NCBI RefSeq assembly: GCF_039929605.1
Contig: NZ_JBDSQX010000136.1
Span: forward strand, 62,001 to 126,000
From: Pelomonas sp039929605
GTDB lineage: Bacteria; Pseudomonadota; Gammaproteobacteria; Burkholderiales; Burkholderiaceae_C
DNA length: 64,000 nucleotides
Direction of reading: 5' to 3'
Shown here: positions 49,950 through 58,520 of the stretch, in pieces
Numbering within the stretch: position 1 is the stretch's first letter
Layout of the letters: every line of letters begins with the position of its first letter
Position numbers and translations under genes: made by a program
Notes under the pieces: generated by a model
Told to the model about the DNA's origin: nothing
The model's input: the letters and a program-made list of their open reading frames with translations, nothing else
Databases searched by the model: none

Positions 49950-52063
49950 GACGAGCTCCTGGGGGAAGCGCTTGGGGTGGATACCGCCTCGATGACGACG
50001 CCGGGCGTGAGGATCTGCGGCAGCACCTGCGCCTCGGCGGCGCCCGGCGCGTAGTAGAGGTAGAGCGGCACGCCGGAGCGGCCATGGGCCTTGAGCACGG
50101 CGGTGATGCGCGGGTCTTCACGCGTCCAGTCGCCCTTCAGGTAGACGACGCCGGCCTTGGCGAAGGCGTCTTTCACCTCGGGGCGCGACAGCGCCACGCG
50201 CTCGTTGACGAGGCAGGAGATGCACCAGGCAGCCGTCAGGTTGACGAACACCGGCTTGTTCTGCGCGCGCAGCTCGGCCAGGCGCTCGGCGCTGTAGGTC
50301 TCGGTGGCCGACTCGGCGCGCACGTCGGCCGCGATGGGCTTGATCCACACCGACATGCCCAGCGCCAGCGCAATGCTGATGACCGCCGCGCCGGTGCCGA
50401 CGAGGCTGGCACCGCTGCTGTGCCGACACCACAGGCCAAAGGCGATCAGCACCAGGCCCATCAGCGCCAGGGCGACGCCGTCCGGCCCGGTCTGCTGGGC
50501 CAACACCCACAGCAGCCAGACGACGGCCGCGTACATCGGGAAGGCGAGGAACTGCTTGAACCTGTCCATCCACGCGCCCGGCCTGGGCAGCCAACGCTGC
50601 GCGGCCGGCCAGAAGGCGAGGATCAGGAAGGGCAGCGCCAGCCCCAGGCCCAGCGCCAGGAACACAGCCAGCAGCACCGCCGCCGGCTGGCCCAGCGCGA
50701 ACGCCAGCGCCGCACCCATGAAAGGCGCCGTGCACGGCGTGGCCACCACGGCCGCCAGCACGCCGGTGAAGAAGCTGCCCGCCAGGCCCTGCCGCGCCGC
50801 CAGCCCCGAGCCGACACCGGTGAAGCTGCCGCCGATCTCGAACAGGCCCGACAGGCTCAAGCCCACCAGGAAGAGCAGATAGGTCACCACCAGCACGAAC
50901 ACCGGCGAATGGAACTGGAAGCCCCAGCCCACCTGCTGGCCGCCTGCACGCAGCGCGATCAGCACGGCGGCCAGCAGCACGAAGCTGGCGAGCACGCCGG
51001 CCGTGTAGGCCAGGCCTTCCGCCTTGTGGTTGCCCTCGCGCACCAGGGCCAGCGCCTTGATGGACAGCACCGGGAAGACGCAGGGCATCAGGTTGAGGAT
51101 CAGCCCGCCCACCAGCGCCAGCGCCAGCGCGGGCAGCAGGCCGAGGTCGCTCTCCGGCGCCGGCGTGGGCAAGGGCGTGGCGGCGGGCGCCTCCAGGCCG
51201 GCCGGGCCCGGGCCCTTGCCGGCGCCCTCGGGCATGGGGGCGGAAACGGTCCAGGCTTGCTCGCCGGTCGACGTCGTCAGCACGATGACACCGGACAGCG
51301 GCTTGCCAGCGGCCATGGGCTCGTCGCCGGCGGGGAGGTCCAGCGCCCAGCCGCTGCCCTCGGCTTTCAAGACCTGCGGTGCGCTGTGGGCCACGGCACC
51401 CCAGGTGTCGGCAAAGAAATAGGCCTTGCTTACTTTTTCACTCGGGCCGGCCGTCTGCCCGCTCAACTGCACGCCTTGCGGCGCTGCCTTGAGCTGCACG
51501 GCGAACGGCGCCGGCTTGGGGATGGCACGCTGCCACTCGCCGATCTGGGCCGTGTCGGCGCTGGCCTTGGCGTCGGCGGCAGACGCCACGACGGGCAGGT
51601 CCAGGCCCAGCGTGACCTGCTCGGGGATGCACACGTCCTTGCACACCAACCACTTCACCTCCGCCGTCGGCTGAAAGCGGCCGCCGGGTTTGGCGTCGGC
51701 CGGCACGGTCAACTCCACGAGCAAGGCCGGGCGGCCTTCGTAGCCGTAGTTGACGATGGGGCCGATGATCTGCAGCGACGGCGTCGGCCACTGGATGGGG
51801 CCGGCCTCTGCACCCGCCCAGCTGATGGTGGTGGCCTGGCCCGAGTCCCCCGGGTTCTGCCAGTAGGTGTGCCAGTGCGGCTTGATGTCCTGCTCCAGCG
51901 CGACCGTGAAGCGCTGGCCCGGCGCGACCGTGGCCTGGCTGGCCACGAGGCGGGCCTGCACGTGCTCGGTGCCGGCCTGGTTCGACGGTGCAGGTGGCTC
52001 GGCTTGAGCCAGCAGCGGAGCGGCCAGCAGGGTCAGGAAAATGAGGCGCAGGAACGAAGGCAT
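49946..52063 (-). CDS. dsbD: DsbD/ScsB-like thiol:disulfide interchange protein
   Basis: A 705-residue membrane protein that moves electrons from cytoplasmic thioredoxin to the periplasm. Signal peptide about 1-21. Periplasmic N-terminal domain about 30-310 (LDLPVVASAADAKA; VCKDVCIPEQVTLG with a Cys pair). The eight-helix CcdA/DsbD core includes PCVFPVLSIKALALVREG and VATPCTAPFMGAA, the two redox Cys segments. A thioredoxin domain with CISC (TAAWCISCLVNE) ends the protein. The frame extends upstream to 52138, but MPSFLRLIFLTLL at 52063 is the signal peptide start. The TapT gene lies 8 bp upstream, and the redoxin overlaps downstream. Confidence 0.93.
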   Translation of the reverse strand: MPSFLRLIFLTLLAAPLLAQAEPPAPSNQAGTEHVQARLVASQATVAPGQRFTVALEQDIKPHWHTYWQNPGDSGQATTISWAGAEAGPIQWPTPSLQIIGPIVNYGYEGRPALLVELTVPADAKPGGRFQPTAEVKWLVCKDVCIPEQVTLGLDLPVVASAADAKASADTAQIGEWQRAIPKPAPFAVQLKAAPQGVQLSGQTAGPSEKVSKAYFFADTWGAVAHSAPQVLKAEGSGWALDLPAGDEPMAAGKPLSGVIVLTTSTGEQAWTVSAPMPEGAGKGPGPAGLEAPAATPLPTPAPESDLGLLPALALALVGGLILNLMPCVFPVLSIKALALVREGNHKAEGLAYTAGVLASFVLLAAVLIALRAGGQQVGWGFQFHSPVFVLVVTYLLFLVGLSLSGLFEIGGSFTGVGSGLAARQGLAGSFFTGVLAAVVATPCTAPFMGAALAFALGQPAAVLLAVFLALGLGLALPFLILAFWPAAQRWLPRPGAWMDRFKQFLAFPMYAAVVWLLWVLAQQTGPDGVALALMGLVLIAFGLWCRHSSGASLVGTGAAVISIALALGMSVWIKPIAADVRAESATETYSAERLAELRAQNKPVFVNLTAAWCISCLVNERVALSRPEVKDAFAKAGVVYLKGDWTREDPRITAVLKAHGRSGVPLYLYYAPGAAEAQVLPQILTPGVVIEAVSTPSASPRSSS

Positions 52064-52071
52064 CCCAAATC

Positions 52072-52635
52072 CTAGGCGAAACCGGCTTCCCTTCGTCGTG
52101 ACAGGCCCGCATGAACCAATGCATCGAACGCGGCCCACAGCGGCGCAAAGCGTTCCGGGTCACCTTCCAGCAGCGCCAGCGCGTGCAGGCCGGCCTCCAG
52201 CGTCGACAGTTGCCCCGGCCGGTGGGCGCGGCGGATGGCGTAGCGGCCGGGCTGTTCGGGCAGGCTCACGCGCGGCAGCGCGGCCAGCCAGGGGTTGGCG
52301 GCCAGCAGGCGGCGGCTCTGGCGCCAACTGCCGTCGAGCAGGATGAGCTGGTTGATCTCGCTGGGCACGGCGGTGGCGGTGGTGGCGCATTCGCCCGGGT
52401 AGAGCAGCGCCGTGCCGGGGCCGGCCAGGCTGGCGTCAAACACCTCGCCGCGCAGCAGCCGCGCGCGTTGCAGGCCCAGCGTCAGCAGGGCGGTGGTGTT
52501 CTTGGCATGGCCCGCCTCGGCGGGGTGCTGCAGGATCAACAGCTCGGTGCGGTGGGCCAGCGGTGGCGCCGGGAGCGTGGCGCAAAGGCAGGTGGCGAGC
52601 GGGCGCTCGCAGCGCGGGCAGCGCAGTCGCGTCAA
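52072..52635 (-). CDS. tapT: tRNA-uridine aminocarboxypropyltransferase (DTW domain)
   Basis: A 187-residue DTW-domain enzyme, which attaches acp3 to uridine 47 in the variable loop of tRNA. The N-terminal zinc ribbon (LRCPRCERPLATCLC) and the catalytic block LILLDGSWRQSRRL near 105 are visible; the name-giving motif reads DGSW instead of DTW. RLSLP-type YAIRRAHRPGQLSTLEA follows. The start is TTG at 52635, and its TTGA overlaps the stop of the upstream membrane protein, which implies coupled translation. Length is on the short side but complete. Confidence 0.88.
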   Translation of the reverse strand: MTRLRCPRCERPLATCLCATLPAPPLAHRTELLILQHPAEAGHAKNTTALLTLGLQRARLLRGEVFDASLAGPGTALLYPGECATTATAVPSEINQLILLDGSWRQSRRLLAANPWLAALPRVSLPEQPGRYAIRRAHRPGQLSTLEAGLHALALLEGDPERFAPLWAAFDALVHAGLSRRREAGFA

Positions 52636-53204
52636 TGCGGTGAGACGGTATGCGGGCCGATGGTTGACACGGTGCTGTCAGGGCCTGCGTCGTCCGCCGT
52701 CCGGTCGCCCTTGGGGCGGCGGCGCGAGCGCGTGGTGGGCAGGCCGAGCTGCTTGCGTGTGGCCAGCGCACCGGCCACCCAGACGCCGCCGATGACGCCA
52801 AAGATATTCAACGCGCCGAACAGCGGCGCCGCGCTGGACGACAGCAGCATGGTCTGCAGCGGCGCCGAGTAGGAACGCGGCTTCAGCGCAAAGGTGAAGG
52901 CCCCAAAGATCAGCCAGCCCGCCCAGGCCATGCCCACGCCGGACATCATCCAGGCGACATAGGGCCGGTGGCGGCGGCGCGACGGACGCAGCGTCAGGTA
53001 GGCCCAGACCGCCGCGACGAGGAAGAGCAGCGCGGCGACGGCGACGGCCTCGCTCACCATGACCTGCATGCTGTTGCGCCCGCCGAACTGCGTGTAGAAC
53101 TGGCGCGGCAGGCCGATGGCCGCGTATTTCATCGCCGCGCCGGCGCAGAAGCAGTACAGCAGGACGCCGGAGACAAAGGCGATGGAACGTCGGGCAGCTT
53201 TCAT
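52632..53204 (-). CDS. Hypothetical inner-membrane protein
   Basis: A 190-residue protein with four predicted membrane helices: SIAFVSGVLLYCFCAGA, VSEAVAVAALLFLVAAVWAY, VAWMMSGVGMAWAGWLIFGA, and LFGALNIFGVIGGVWVAGAL. The loop YTQFGGRNSMQ and the cytoplasmic, basic C-terminus (SRRRPKGDR) show no known motif. I do not recognise the family. It is the first gene of the operon that continues with TapT, DsbD and the redoxin. The frame is open further up, but MKAARRSIAF at 53204 fits the first helix. A terminator and a small gene lie upstream. Confidence 0.75.
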   Translation of the reverse strand: MKAARRSIAFVSGVLLYCFCAGAAMKYAAIGLPRQFYTQFGGRNSMQVMVSEAVAVAALLFLVAAVWAYLTLRPSRRRHRPYVAWMMSGVGMAWAGWLIFGAFTFALKPRSYSAPLQTMLLSSSAAPLFGALNIFGVIGGVWVAGALATRKQLGLPTTRSRRRPKGDRTADDAGPDSTVSTIGPHTVSPH

Positions 53205-53316
53205 GGAGGGACATTCTCGGTGCCGACACACCGGCAGCCGTAACAAGGGGCCTGACGCGACGTCCTGCGACCGGACGAAGTTCACGGCCACCCCAAACCC
53301 GGCCTGGCCGCCGGAG

Positions 53317-53357
53317 CAAAACAAAACCCGCCGTCCGTCAGCCGGAGGGCGGGTTGT
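53317..53357 (-). terminator. Rho-independent terminator (minus strand)
   Basis: A stem AACCCGCC / GGCGGGTT, extended by CTCCG / CGGAC, is followed on the minus strand by TTTTGTTTTG. It would end the transcript of the small gene at 53396-53578. The same stem has few T on the plus strand, so direction is minus. Confidence 0.75.
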
Positions 53358-53395
53358 GGCAATGCAGGCCAGCCGGCCTGTGCCGGGCGTGCGGT

Positions 53396-53578
53396 TCAGC
53401 GCTTGCGGTCGATGCGCAGCGCGCGGTTCAGGCCACGCCGTTCGCCGCTGTAGAAACCGGTGTCGAAGGGCTCGTGCTTGCGGCCCTTCTCGACCGACTC
53501 CTCGGTGCCCCATGCCGGGTTCATCTCCGGGATGGGAAGGCGGCGTTGCGGATGTTCTTGGCGGGTCTGGATCTTCAT
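53396..53578 (-). CDS. Small conserved-looking hypothetical protein (60 aa)
   Basis: A 60-residue hydrophilic, charged protein (MKIQTRQEHPQRRLPIPEMN at the start; EESVEKGRKHEPFDTGFYSG; ends RIDRKR). No membrane segment or known motif. It has its own terminator 39 bp downstream, and the codon pattern is consistent with coding. The frame extends upstream to 53704 but with poor content; the ATG at 53578 is preferred. Function unknown. The pattern resembles small soluble proteins conserved in Burkholderiales, but I cannot name a family. Confidence 0.55.
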   Translation of the reverse strand: MKIQTRQEHPQRRLPIPEMNPAWGTEESVEKGRKHEPFDTGFYSGERRGLNRALRIDRKR

Positions 53579-53734
53579 GGTGTCTGTCTGGCCTGTTGCC
53601 GGGCCGTCTCGCGGTAGAAGCTGCGCGATTGAGAGGCACAACGCCAGCGCTTCAGGCGTGGTTGACAGGGCGCTAACACTTCTTTGCACTCTCGTTGTAC
53701 CCACAATGTCTGCTTCGAATTCCGGAGCCGCCCC

Positions 53735-55114
53735 ATGACCGTCAAGCTAAAAAAGACCGCGCCGCCTAAGGCCACGCCCATCACCGTTGTCGACCGGGCC
53801 GCCTTCCAGGCGCTGGCGCCCGGCCTGCCCGAGGCCACGCGTGCCTGGCTGGCCACCGTCGGCTTCGTCGGCGCGGCCGACAGCCACGCCCTGCTGCCCG
53901 GGGCCGACGGCCGCCTGGCCCAGGTCTTCGCCGGCGTGGCCCACGCGGCCCACCCGTTTGCGCTGAGCGCGCTGCCACTGGCCCTGCCGGCGGGCGAATA
54001 CCGCCTCGACGACGCCGGCCTGCCGCTGCTGCCCGAGTCGGCGGCGATGTCCTGGGAGCTGGGCGGCTACCGCTTCGACCTCTACAAGCCGGCCAAGCGC
54101 GAGCCGGCCACGTTGTGGCTCAAGCCCGGTGCCGACGCAGAACGCGGCCTGGCCGTGGCCGCAGCGACCGCAGCGGCGCGCGATCTCGTCAACACGCCGG
54201 CCGAGCACATGGGCCCGGCCGAGCTGGCCCGGGCCGCCAAGCTGCTGGCCCAGCAGTACGGCGCCAAGTTCAGCGAGACGGTGGGCGAGGCGCTGCTGAA
54301 GAAGAACTTCCCCAGCATCCACGCGGTTGGCCGTGCGAGCACGCGCTCACCTCGGTTGATCGAGATGAACTGGGGCAATCCCAAGCACCCCAAGCTGGCG
54401 CTGGTCGGCAAAGGCGTCTGTTTTGACACCGGCGGGCTGAACATCAAGCCCGGCGAGGGCATGCGCCAGATGAAGAAGGACATGGGCGGCGCCGCCAACG
54501 CGCTGGCACTGGCGACGCTGATCATGGCGCTCAAGCTGCCGGTGCGGCTGCAGTTGCTGATCCCGGCGGTCGAGAACTCGATCTCGGGCAATGCCTACCG
54601 ACCGGGCGACGTCATCAAGACGCGCAAGGGCCTGCACATCGAGATCGGCAACACCGACGCCGAAGGCCGCGTGGTGCTGAGTGACGCGCTGGCCTACGCG
54701 GCCGAGGGCAAGCCCGACCTCGTCATCGATCTGGCCACGCTGACCGGCGCGGCCCGGGTGGCACTGGGCGCGCAGCTGCCGGCGCTGTTCGCCAAGCACA
54801 TGGACACGGCGCGTGATCTGGTGGACCTGGGCCTGAAGCTGGACGACCCGCTGTGGCATATGCCGCTGTGGGCGCCGTATCACGCCGGCATCGAAAGCAG
54901 CATCGGCGACCTCGTCAACACGGGCCGGAGCCCGCTGGCCGGCGCCATCAACGCAGCGCTGTTCCTGGAAGATTTCCTGCCACCGCAGCAGGACTGGCTG
55001 CACGTCGACCTGTTCGCGTGGAACGACGCGCCGCGCCCGGGCCGACCGGTCGGCGGCGAGGCGCAAACCATCCGCACGCTGCTCGCCTACCTGGAGCAGC
55101 GGTACGCGGCCTGA
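53735..55114 (+). CDS. Leucyl aminopeptidase family protein (M17)
   Basis: A 459-residue M17 metallo-aminopeptidase. The catalytic C-terminal domain (about 170-455) has the metal ligands in order: LVGKGVCFDTGGLNIKP (first Lys/Asp), MKKDMGGAANALALAT, and the family signature NTDAEGRVVLSDAL near 310. The N-terminal domain (about 1-160) is the usual smaller regulatory domain. M17 enzymes are cytoplasmic hexamers that remove N-terminal residues from peptides. The start ATG at 53735 (MTVKLKKTAP) is preferred over the longer frame beginning at 53684. A TTGACA lies at 53662-53667, but a matching -10 is unclear. It is convergent with the ProQ-like gene, whose stop is directly adjacent. Confidence 0.94.
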   Translation: MTVKLKKTAPPKATPITVVDRAAFQALAPGLPEATRAWLATVGFVGAADSHALLPGADGRLAQVFAGVAHAAHPFALSALPLALPAGEYRLDDAGLPLLPESAAMSWELGGYRFDLYKPAKREPATLWLKPGADAERGLAVAAATAAARDLVNTPAEHMGPAELARAAKLLAQQYGAKFSETVGEALLKKNFPSIHAVGRASTRSPRLIEMNWGNPKHPKLALVGKGVCFDTGGLNIKPGEGMRQMKKDMGGAANALALATLIMALKLPVRLQLLIPAVENSISGNAYRPGDVIKTRKGLHIEIGNTDAEGRVVLSDALAYAAEGKPDLVIDLATLTGAARVALGAQLPALFAKHMDTARDLVDLGLKLDDPLWHMPLWAPYHAGIESSIGDLVNTGRSPLAGAINAALFLEDFLPPQQDWLHVDLFAWNDAPRPGRPVGGEAQTIRTLLAYLEQRYAA

Positions 55115-56104
55115 TTAGTCGGCAGCCCGGTCCCTGGCCTGAGCGTCGACCGACGCCGCGTCAGTGGCCGGCTCGGCTTTGGCGGCCTTGGCGGCCTGCA
55201 GGGCTTGAGCCATCTGGGATGGCGCGGCCTGTTCAGGAAGCTGGGGCGCTGGATTGCGGGCCGGCTGCGGCGGGCGGCCGCCTTCACGGCGCTCGCCACG
55301 CGGCGCCTCACGCTTGCCGTCACGCCGACCGTCGGCGCGTTGATCGGGACGCCGCTCGCCACGCCCTTCCGGCCGGCCAGCAGCGGGGCGGCGGTCATCG
55401 CGGCGCGGGCCGTCGCGGCGCGCGTCCTGTGGCGGAGCCGGCGGCGCCTCGGTGCGCTCCTTGCGGGCGATCTCCAGCAGGCCGGGCAGTTCCTCGGCGA
55501 CGACGCCCTTGAGCACGCAGAAGTTGGCCTCGGTCAGCGTCGTGCGCTCGAAGTCCCACAGAAGCTGGCCGCGGTTGCGGCGCTGCTGCGCTTCCAGCTG
55601 GTGCTGCTCCTGCTCCAGTTGCTGGCGCTCCTGCTGCAAGCCCTTGCGGCGCGTTAGCTCTTCCTTGGCGGCGGCGAGGTGCTCCTCGGTGATCTCGCCA
55701 GCCGGGTTGCCGTCGAGGTCGAAGCGGGTCTTGGCCTGGGTCAGCGCGATCAGGTAGCTGGTGCTGCCGGTGTGGCGGCGCAGGAAGGCGCTGAGCTGGG
55801 CCTTGCTGAACTTGCCCGGCGCGCGCTCCTGAATGTCGGCCTGCACGCGCAGCTTGACGGGCTTGGGCTTGCCGGTGAAGAGCGCGGGGAACAGGGCCTT
55901 CAGCTCGGCGGTGGCGTCGACAGCAGGGGTTGAGGATGCCGCAGCTGCGGCGGGCTCGACCGATGCGGCGGGCTCTTCAGCCTCAGCCGGCTCGACAGCC
56001 TCAGCGGGCGCAACAGCCTCGACAGCGGGCTGAGCCTCGGGTGCAGGCACGGCGGCGGCCGGTTCTTCGAACGGGGTAACGGGATCAGGCAGATCGGAAT
56101 TCAT
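55115..56104 (-). CDS. ProQ/FinO-domain RNA-binding protein with disordered arms
   Basis: A 329-residue protein. The first ~65 residues are an Ala/Pro/Glu-rich disordered arm (EAVEPAEAEEPAASVEP). The ProQ/FinO domain follows at about 65-180: LKALFPALFTGKPKPVKLRV, FSKAQLSAFLRRHTGSTSYL, and TRFDLDGNPAGEITEEH. A coiled-coil helix (QQERQQLEQEQHQLEAQQRR) comes next, then a segment with HTLTEANFCVLKG-like content and a long Arg/Gly/Asp-rich tail (RRDGPRRDDRRPAAG). ProQ-domain proteins bind structured 3' ends of mRNAs and small RNAs. The start is the ATG at 56104. It stands alone, head to tail with nothing. Confidence 0.9.
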   Translation of the reverse strand: MNSDLPDPVTPFEEPAAAVPAPEAQPAVEAVAPAEAVEPAEAEEPAASVEPAAAAASSTPAVDATAELKALFPALFTGKPKPVKLRVQADIQERAPGKFSKAQLSAFLRRHTGSTSYLIALTQAKTRFDLDGNPAGEITEEHLAAAKEELTRRKGLQQERQQLEQEQHQLEAQQRRNRGQLLWDFERTTLTEANFCVLKGVVAEELPGLLEIARKERTEAPPAPPQDARRDGPRRDDRRPAAGRPEGRGERRPDQRADGRRDGKREAPRGERREGGRPPQPARNPAPQLPEQAAPSQMAQALQAAKAAKAEPATDAASVDAQARDRAAD

Positions 56105-56194
56105 CGCAAAGCCGCCGAAGCAGCAGCAAACAGGCAAGGGCCGGGATTGTCGGCCATCATGGCCCCCTGCACGCCATCCCTTGAAAAGGCCACC

Positions 56195-56683
56195 ATGCAC
56201 CTCGAAGGCTCCTGCCATTGCGGCAGCATCAAGTTCTCGGTCGAGGCTGACTCGCCCGTGCCCTTCATGCGCTGCTATTGCTCCATCTGCCGCAAGACGG
56301 CCGGCACGGGCGGCTACGCCATCAACCTGGGCGCGCAAACGCGCACGATGACGGTCAAGGGCAAGCGGCATCTGCGCATCTACCGCGCCAAGCTGCCCAA
56401 CAAGACGGGCAAGGGCACGCACAAGAGCAGCGGACGGCGCTACTTCTGCCTGAAGTGCGGCACGGCGCTGTGGCTGTGGGACCCAACCTGGCCCGAGCTG
56501 GTGCACCCGCACGCCGGCGCCATCGACACGCCGCTGCCGACACCGCCGTCGCAGGTCCATTGCCTCGTCGGCTCCAAGGCGCCGTGGGTGGAGGTCGAGG
56601 GCCACGCCCGCGACCCGCGCTTTGATGGCTACCCAGATACGTCGCTGGCCGAGTGGCATGAGGCGCATGGCTTCAAGTCATAG
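56195..56683 (+). CDS. GFA family protein (glutathione-dependent formaldehyde-activating type)
   Basis: A 162-residue zinc-binding protein of the GFA/DUF family. The Cys motifs are all present: GSCHCGSIKFSV, CYCSICRKTAG, and YFCLKCGTALWLWD. Family members bind zinc through these Cys and some accelerate glutathione-formaldehyde adduct formation; most are of unknown function. The ATG at 56195 (MHLEGSCHCG) has AAGG upstream; MAPCTPS at 56159 is an alternative. The gene is divergent from the ProQ-like gene by 90 bp and its 3' end overlaps the DUF4197 gene by 6 bp. Confidence 0.9.
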   Translation: MHLEGSCHCGSIKFSVEADSPVPFMRCYCSICRKTAGTGGYAINLGAQTRTMTVKGKRHLRIYRAKLPNKTGKGTHKSSGRRYFCLKCGTALWLWDPTWPELVHPHAGAIDTPLPTPPSQVHCLVGSKAPWVEVEGHARDPRFDGYPDTSLAEWHEAHGFKS

Positions 56684-57352
56684 CGAGCCAAAGACCTTTT
56701 TCAGGATCGCGCTGCCGGTGCCGACCGGGTCGCGGCGGATCTTCTTTTCCTCTTCGCCAATGATGCGATAGAGCCCGTCCAGCGCCCGCGCGGTCACGTA
56801 CTGCTGGATGTTGGCGTCGTCGCCGCGCAGCAGGCCAAAGGCCGAAGCCTTCTTGGCGACGGCGTTGTACTTGTCGGCCAGCGAAACTCGTTCGGTGGCC
56901 CGGGTGACGATGGGCAGGAACTGCTGGCCCAGCGGCTCACGCGTCTCGCCGGCAAAGAACTGCGTCACCGAGTCGTCGCCGCCCTTCAGGATCTTCAACC
57001 CGTCCTCGACGCTCATATCCTTCACGGCCCTGACGAGCAGGGGCTTGGCCGCCGGCACGGCCGCCTCGGCGGCGCGGTTCATGGCGGTGACGAGTTCATC
57101 TAGCTTCGCGCCCTGGCCGGTGGCCTTCAGCAGCTTGGCGGCGTCCTTCAGGTAGCCGGGCAGCTCGATCTTGACCAGCGGATTGCCCAGGAAACCGTCG
57201 GGCCGGCCCAGCATCGCCACGGCCGAGTTGGCACCGCGCTCCAGCGCCGTGCGGATGCCGGCATTGGCGTCGCCCTCGCTGAGGTTCAGCGCCCAGGCCG
57301 GGCGCAGCAGCAGCAAGGCGGGGGTGCAGACGAAGACATGGCGGCGTTGCAT
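56678..57352 (-). CDS. DUF4197 domain protein, exported
   Basis: A 224-residue protein made largely of the DUF4197 domain. A hydrophobic N-terminal segment (VFVCTPALLLLRPAWA) looks like a signal peptide. Family blocks are IRTALERGANSAVAMLG, GFLGNPLVKIELPGYLKDAA, and a C-terminal YIIGEEEKKIRRDPVG-like end. The fold is helical; function is not known. The gene lies downstream of the GAF-GGDEF gene on the same strand, 43 bp apart, and converges on the GFA gene. Confidence 0.88.
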   Translation of the reverse strand: MQRRHVFVCTPALLLLRPAWALNLSEGDANAGIRTALERGANSAVAMLGRPDGFLGNPLVKIELPGYLKDAAKLLKATGQGAKLDELVTAMNRAAEAAVPAAKPLLVRAVKDMSVEDGLKILKGGDDSVTQFFAGETREPLGQQFLPIVTRATERVSLADKYNAVAKKASAFGLLRGDDANIQQYVTARALDGLYRIIGEEEKKIRRDPVGTGSAILKKVFGSL

Positions 57353-57395
57353 GGCGGGCTCTGGACGGTGGCGCCGATCTTGCCACCGCGCGACG

Positions 57396-58388
57396 TCAGG
57401 CAGCGACGTGCTGCAGTGCGCGCTTGTGGCGATACATGCGCTGGTCGGCCAGCTCGACCAGCAGGGTCACGTCGGTGCCGTCCTCCGGGAAGCTGGCCGC
57501 CCCCATGCTCGCGCCCACCGGCAGCATGCGGCCCTCGAACTCGAAGGCGCCGTTGATCTGCTGGGCCAGGCGGCTCGTCGTCGCCTCCAGGCCGCCTTCC
57601 TGCGCCAGCGGGCGCAGCAGCACGCCGAACTCGTCGCCACCCAGACGGGCGGCGGTGTCGGAGTGGCGCACTCCGGCCGTGAGGCGGCGCGAGAACTCCA
57701 GCAGCGCCGCGTCACCGGCGCGGTGGCCGTGGCGGTCGTTGATAGGCTTGAGGCCGTTCATGTCGAGCATGAGGACGGCCAGCGGCTGGCGGTCGCGCGC
57801 GGCCTGGGCCAGCGACGCGCGCAGGCGGTCCAGGAAGAGCGCGCGATTGGGCAGGTTGGTCAGGCCGTCGTGCGTGGCCTTGTGGAAGAGATCCCCGGGC
57901 GCAAAGCGAGTTGCGAAATACATCGCCGCGCCGACGAGGTCCGACAGCAGTTCCAGCAACGCGATATGGCGGGCATCGAAATGCGCCACCCGGCCGGACA
58001 TGGCCTTGAGCACGCCCACCGTCTCGCCGTCATGGCGCAGCGGCACCACCACCATGGAGCGCAGGCCGAGCCTTTCGCAGGCGGCACGGTCGGTGCGGGG
58101 GTCGGTCAGCGCGTCGTCACAGTGCAGGGTGCGGCCCTCGCGAACGCACAGGCCCGACAGACTGGCACCGCGCTTGAGCCTCAGCCCGAGGCTGCCGCTG
58201 GCCATGCCCGCCGCAGCGCGGTAGACCATGTCATCGCCCTCGGCCAGCTCGACAACGCCACCATCGGCGCCGACCAGGGTCAGCGTGCGCTGCACGACGA
58301 GATTCATCAACCCGCCCAGGTCCAGGCCCAACCGGGCCACCTCGGTCTGGATAGCAATCACCTCCAGCAGTTTTTCTCGGCTCGGCAC
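57396..58388 (-). CDS. GAF-GGDEF diguanylate cyclase
   Basis: A 330-residue soluble signalling protein. The GAF domain (about 20-160) contains LVGADGGVVELAEGD, SLSGLCVREGRTLHCDDALTD and LRSMVVVPLRHDGETVGVLK, as in cyclic-nucleotide or small-molecule sensing GAFs. The GGDEF domain (about 165-325) starts DGLTNLPNRALFLDRL and has the active motif ARLGGDEFGVLL near 245, so it should make cyclic di-GMP. No RxxD inhibitory site is obvious five residues before. No membrane segment. It is upstream of the DUF4197 gene. Confidence 0.93.
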   Translation of the reverse strand: MPSREKLLEVIAIQTEVARLGLDLGGLMNLVVQRTLTLVGADGGVVELAEGDDMVYRAAAGMASGSLGLRLKRGASLSGLCVREGRTLHCDDALTDPRTDRAACERLGLRSMVVVPLRHDGETVGVLKAMSGRVAHFDARHIALLELLSDLVGAAMYFATRFAPGDLFHKATHDGLTNLPNRALFLDRLRASLAQAARDRQPLAVLMLDMNGLKPINDRHGHRAGDAALLEFSRRLTAGVRHSDTAARLGGDEFGVLLRPLAQEGGLEATTSRLAQQINGAFEFEGRMLPVGASMGAASFPEDGTDVTLLVELADQRMYRHKRALQHVAA

Positions 58389-58520
58389 CCGTCACTCCCG
58401 TCCCGCATCCGCCTTGGACGCACACGCCCCGCCAGAGCACAACGCTCTTTTTGGGTTACTTCACGCTTTGTGAATTTTCACATCCCGAAGAAATGATGTC
58501 GACAGGGATTTCGCAATCAG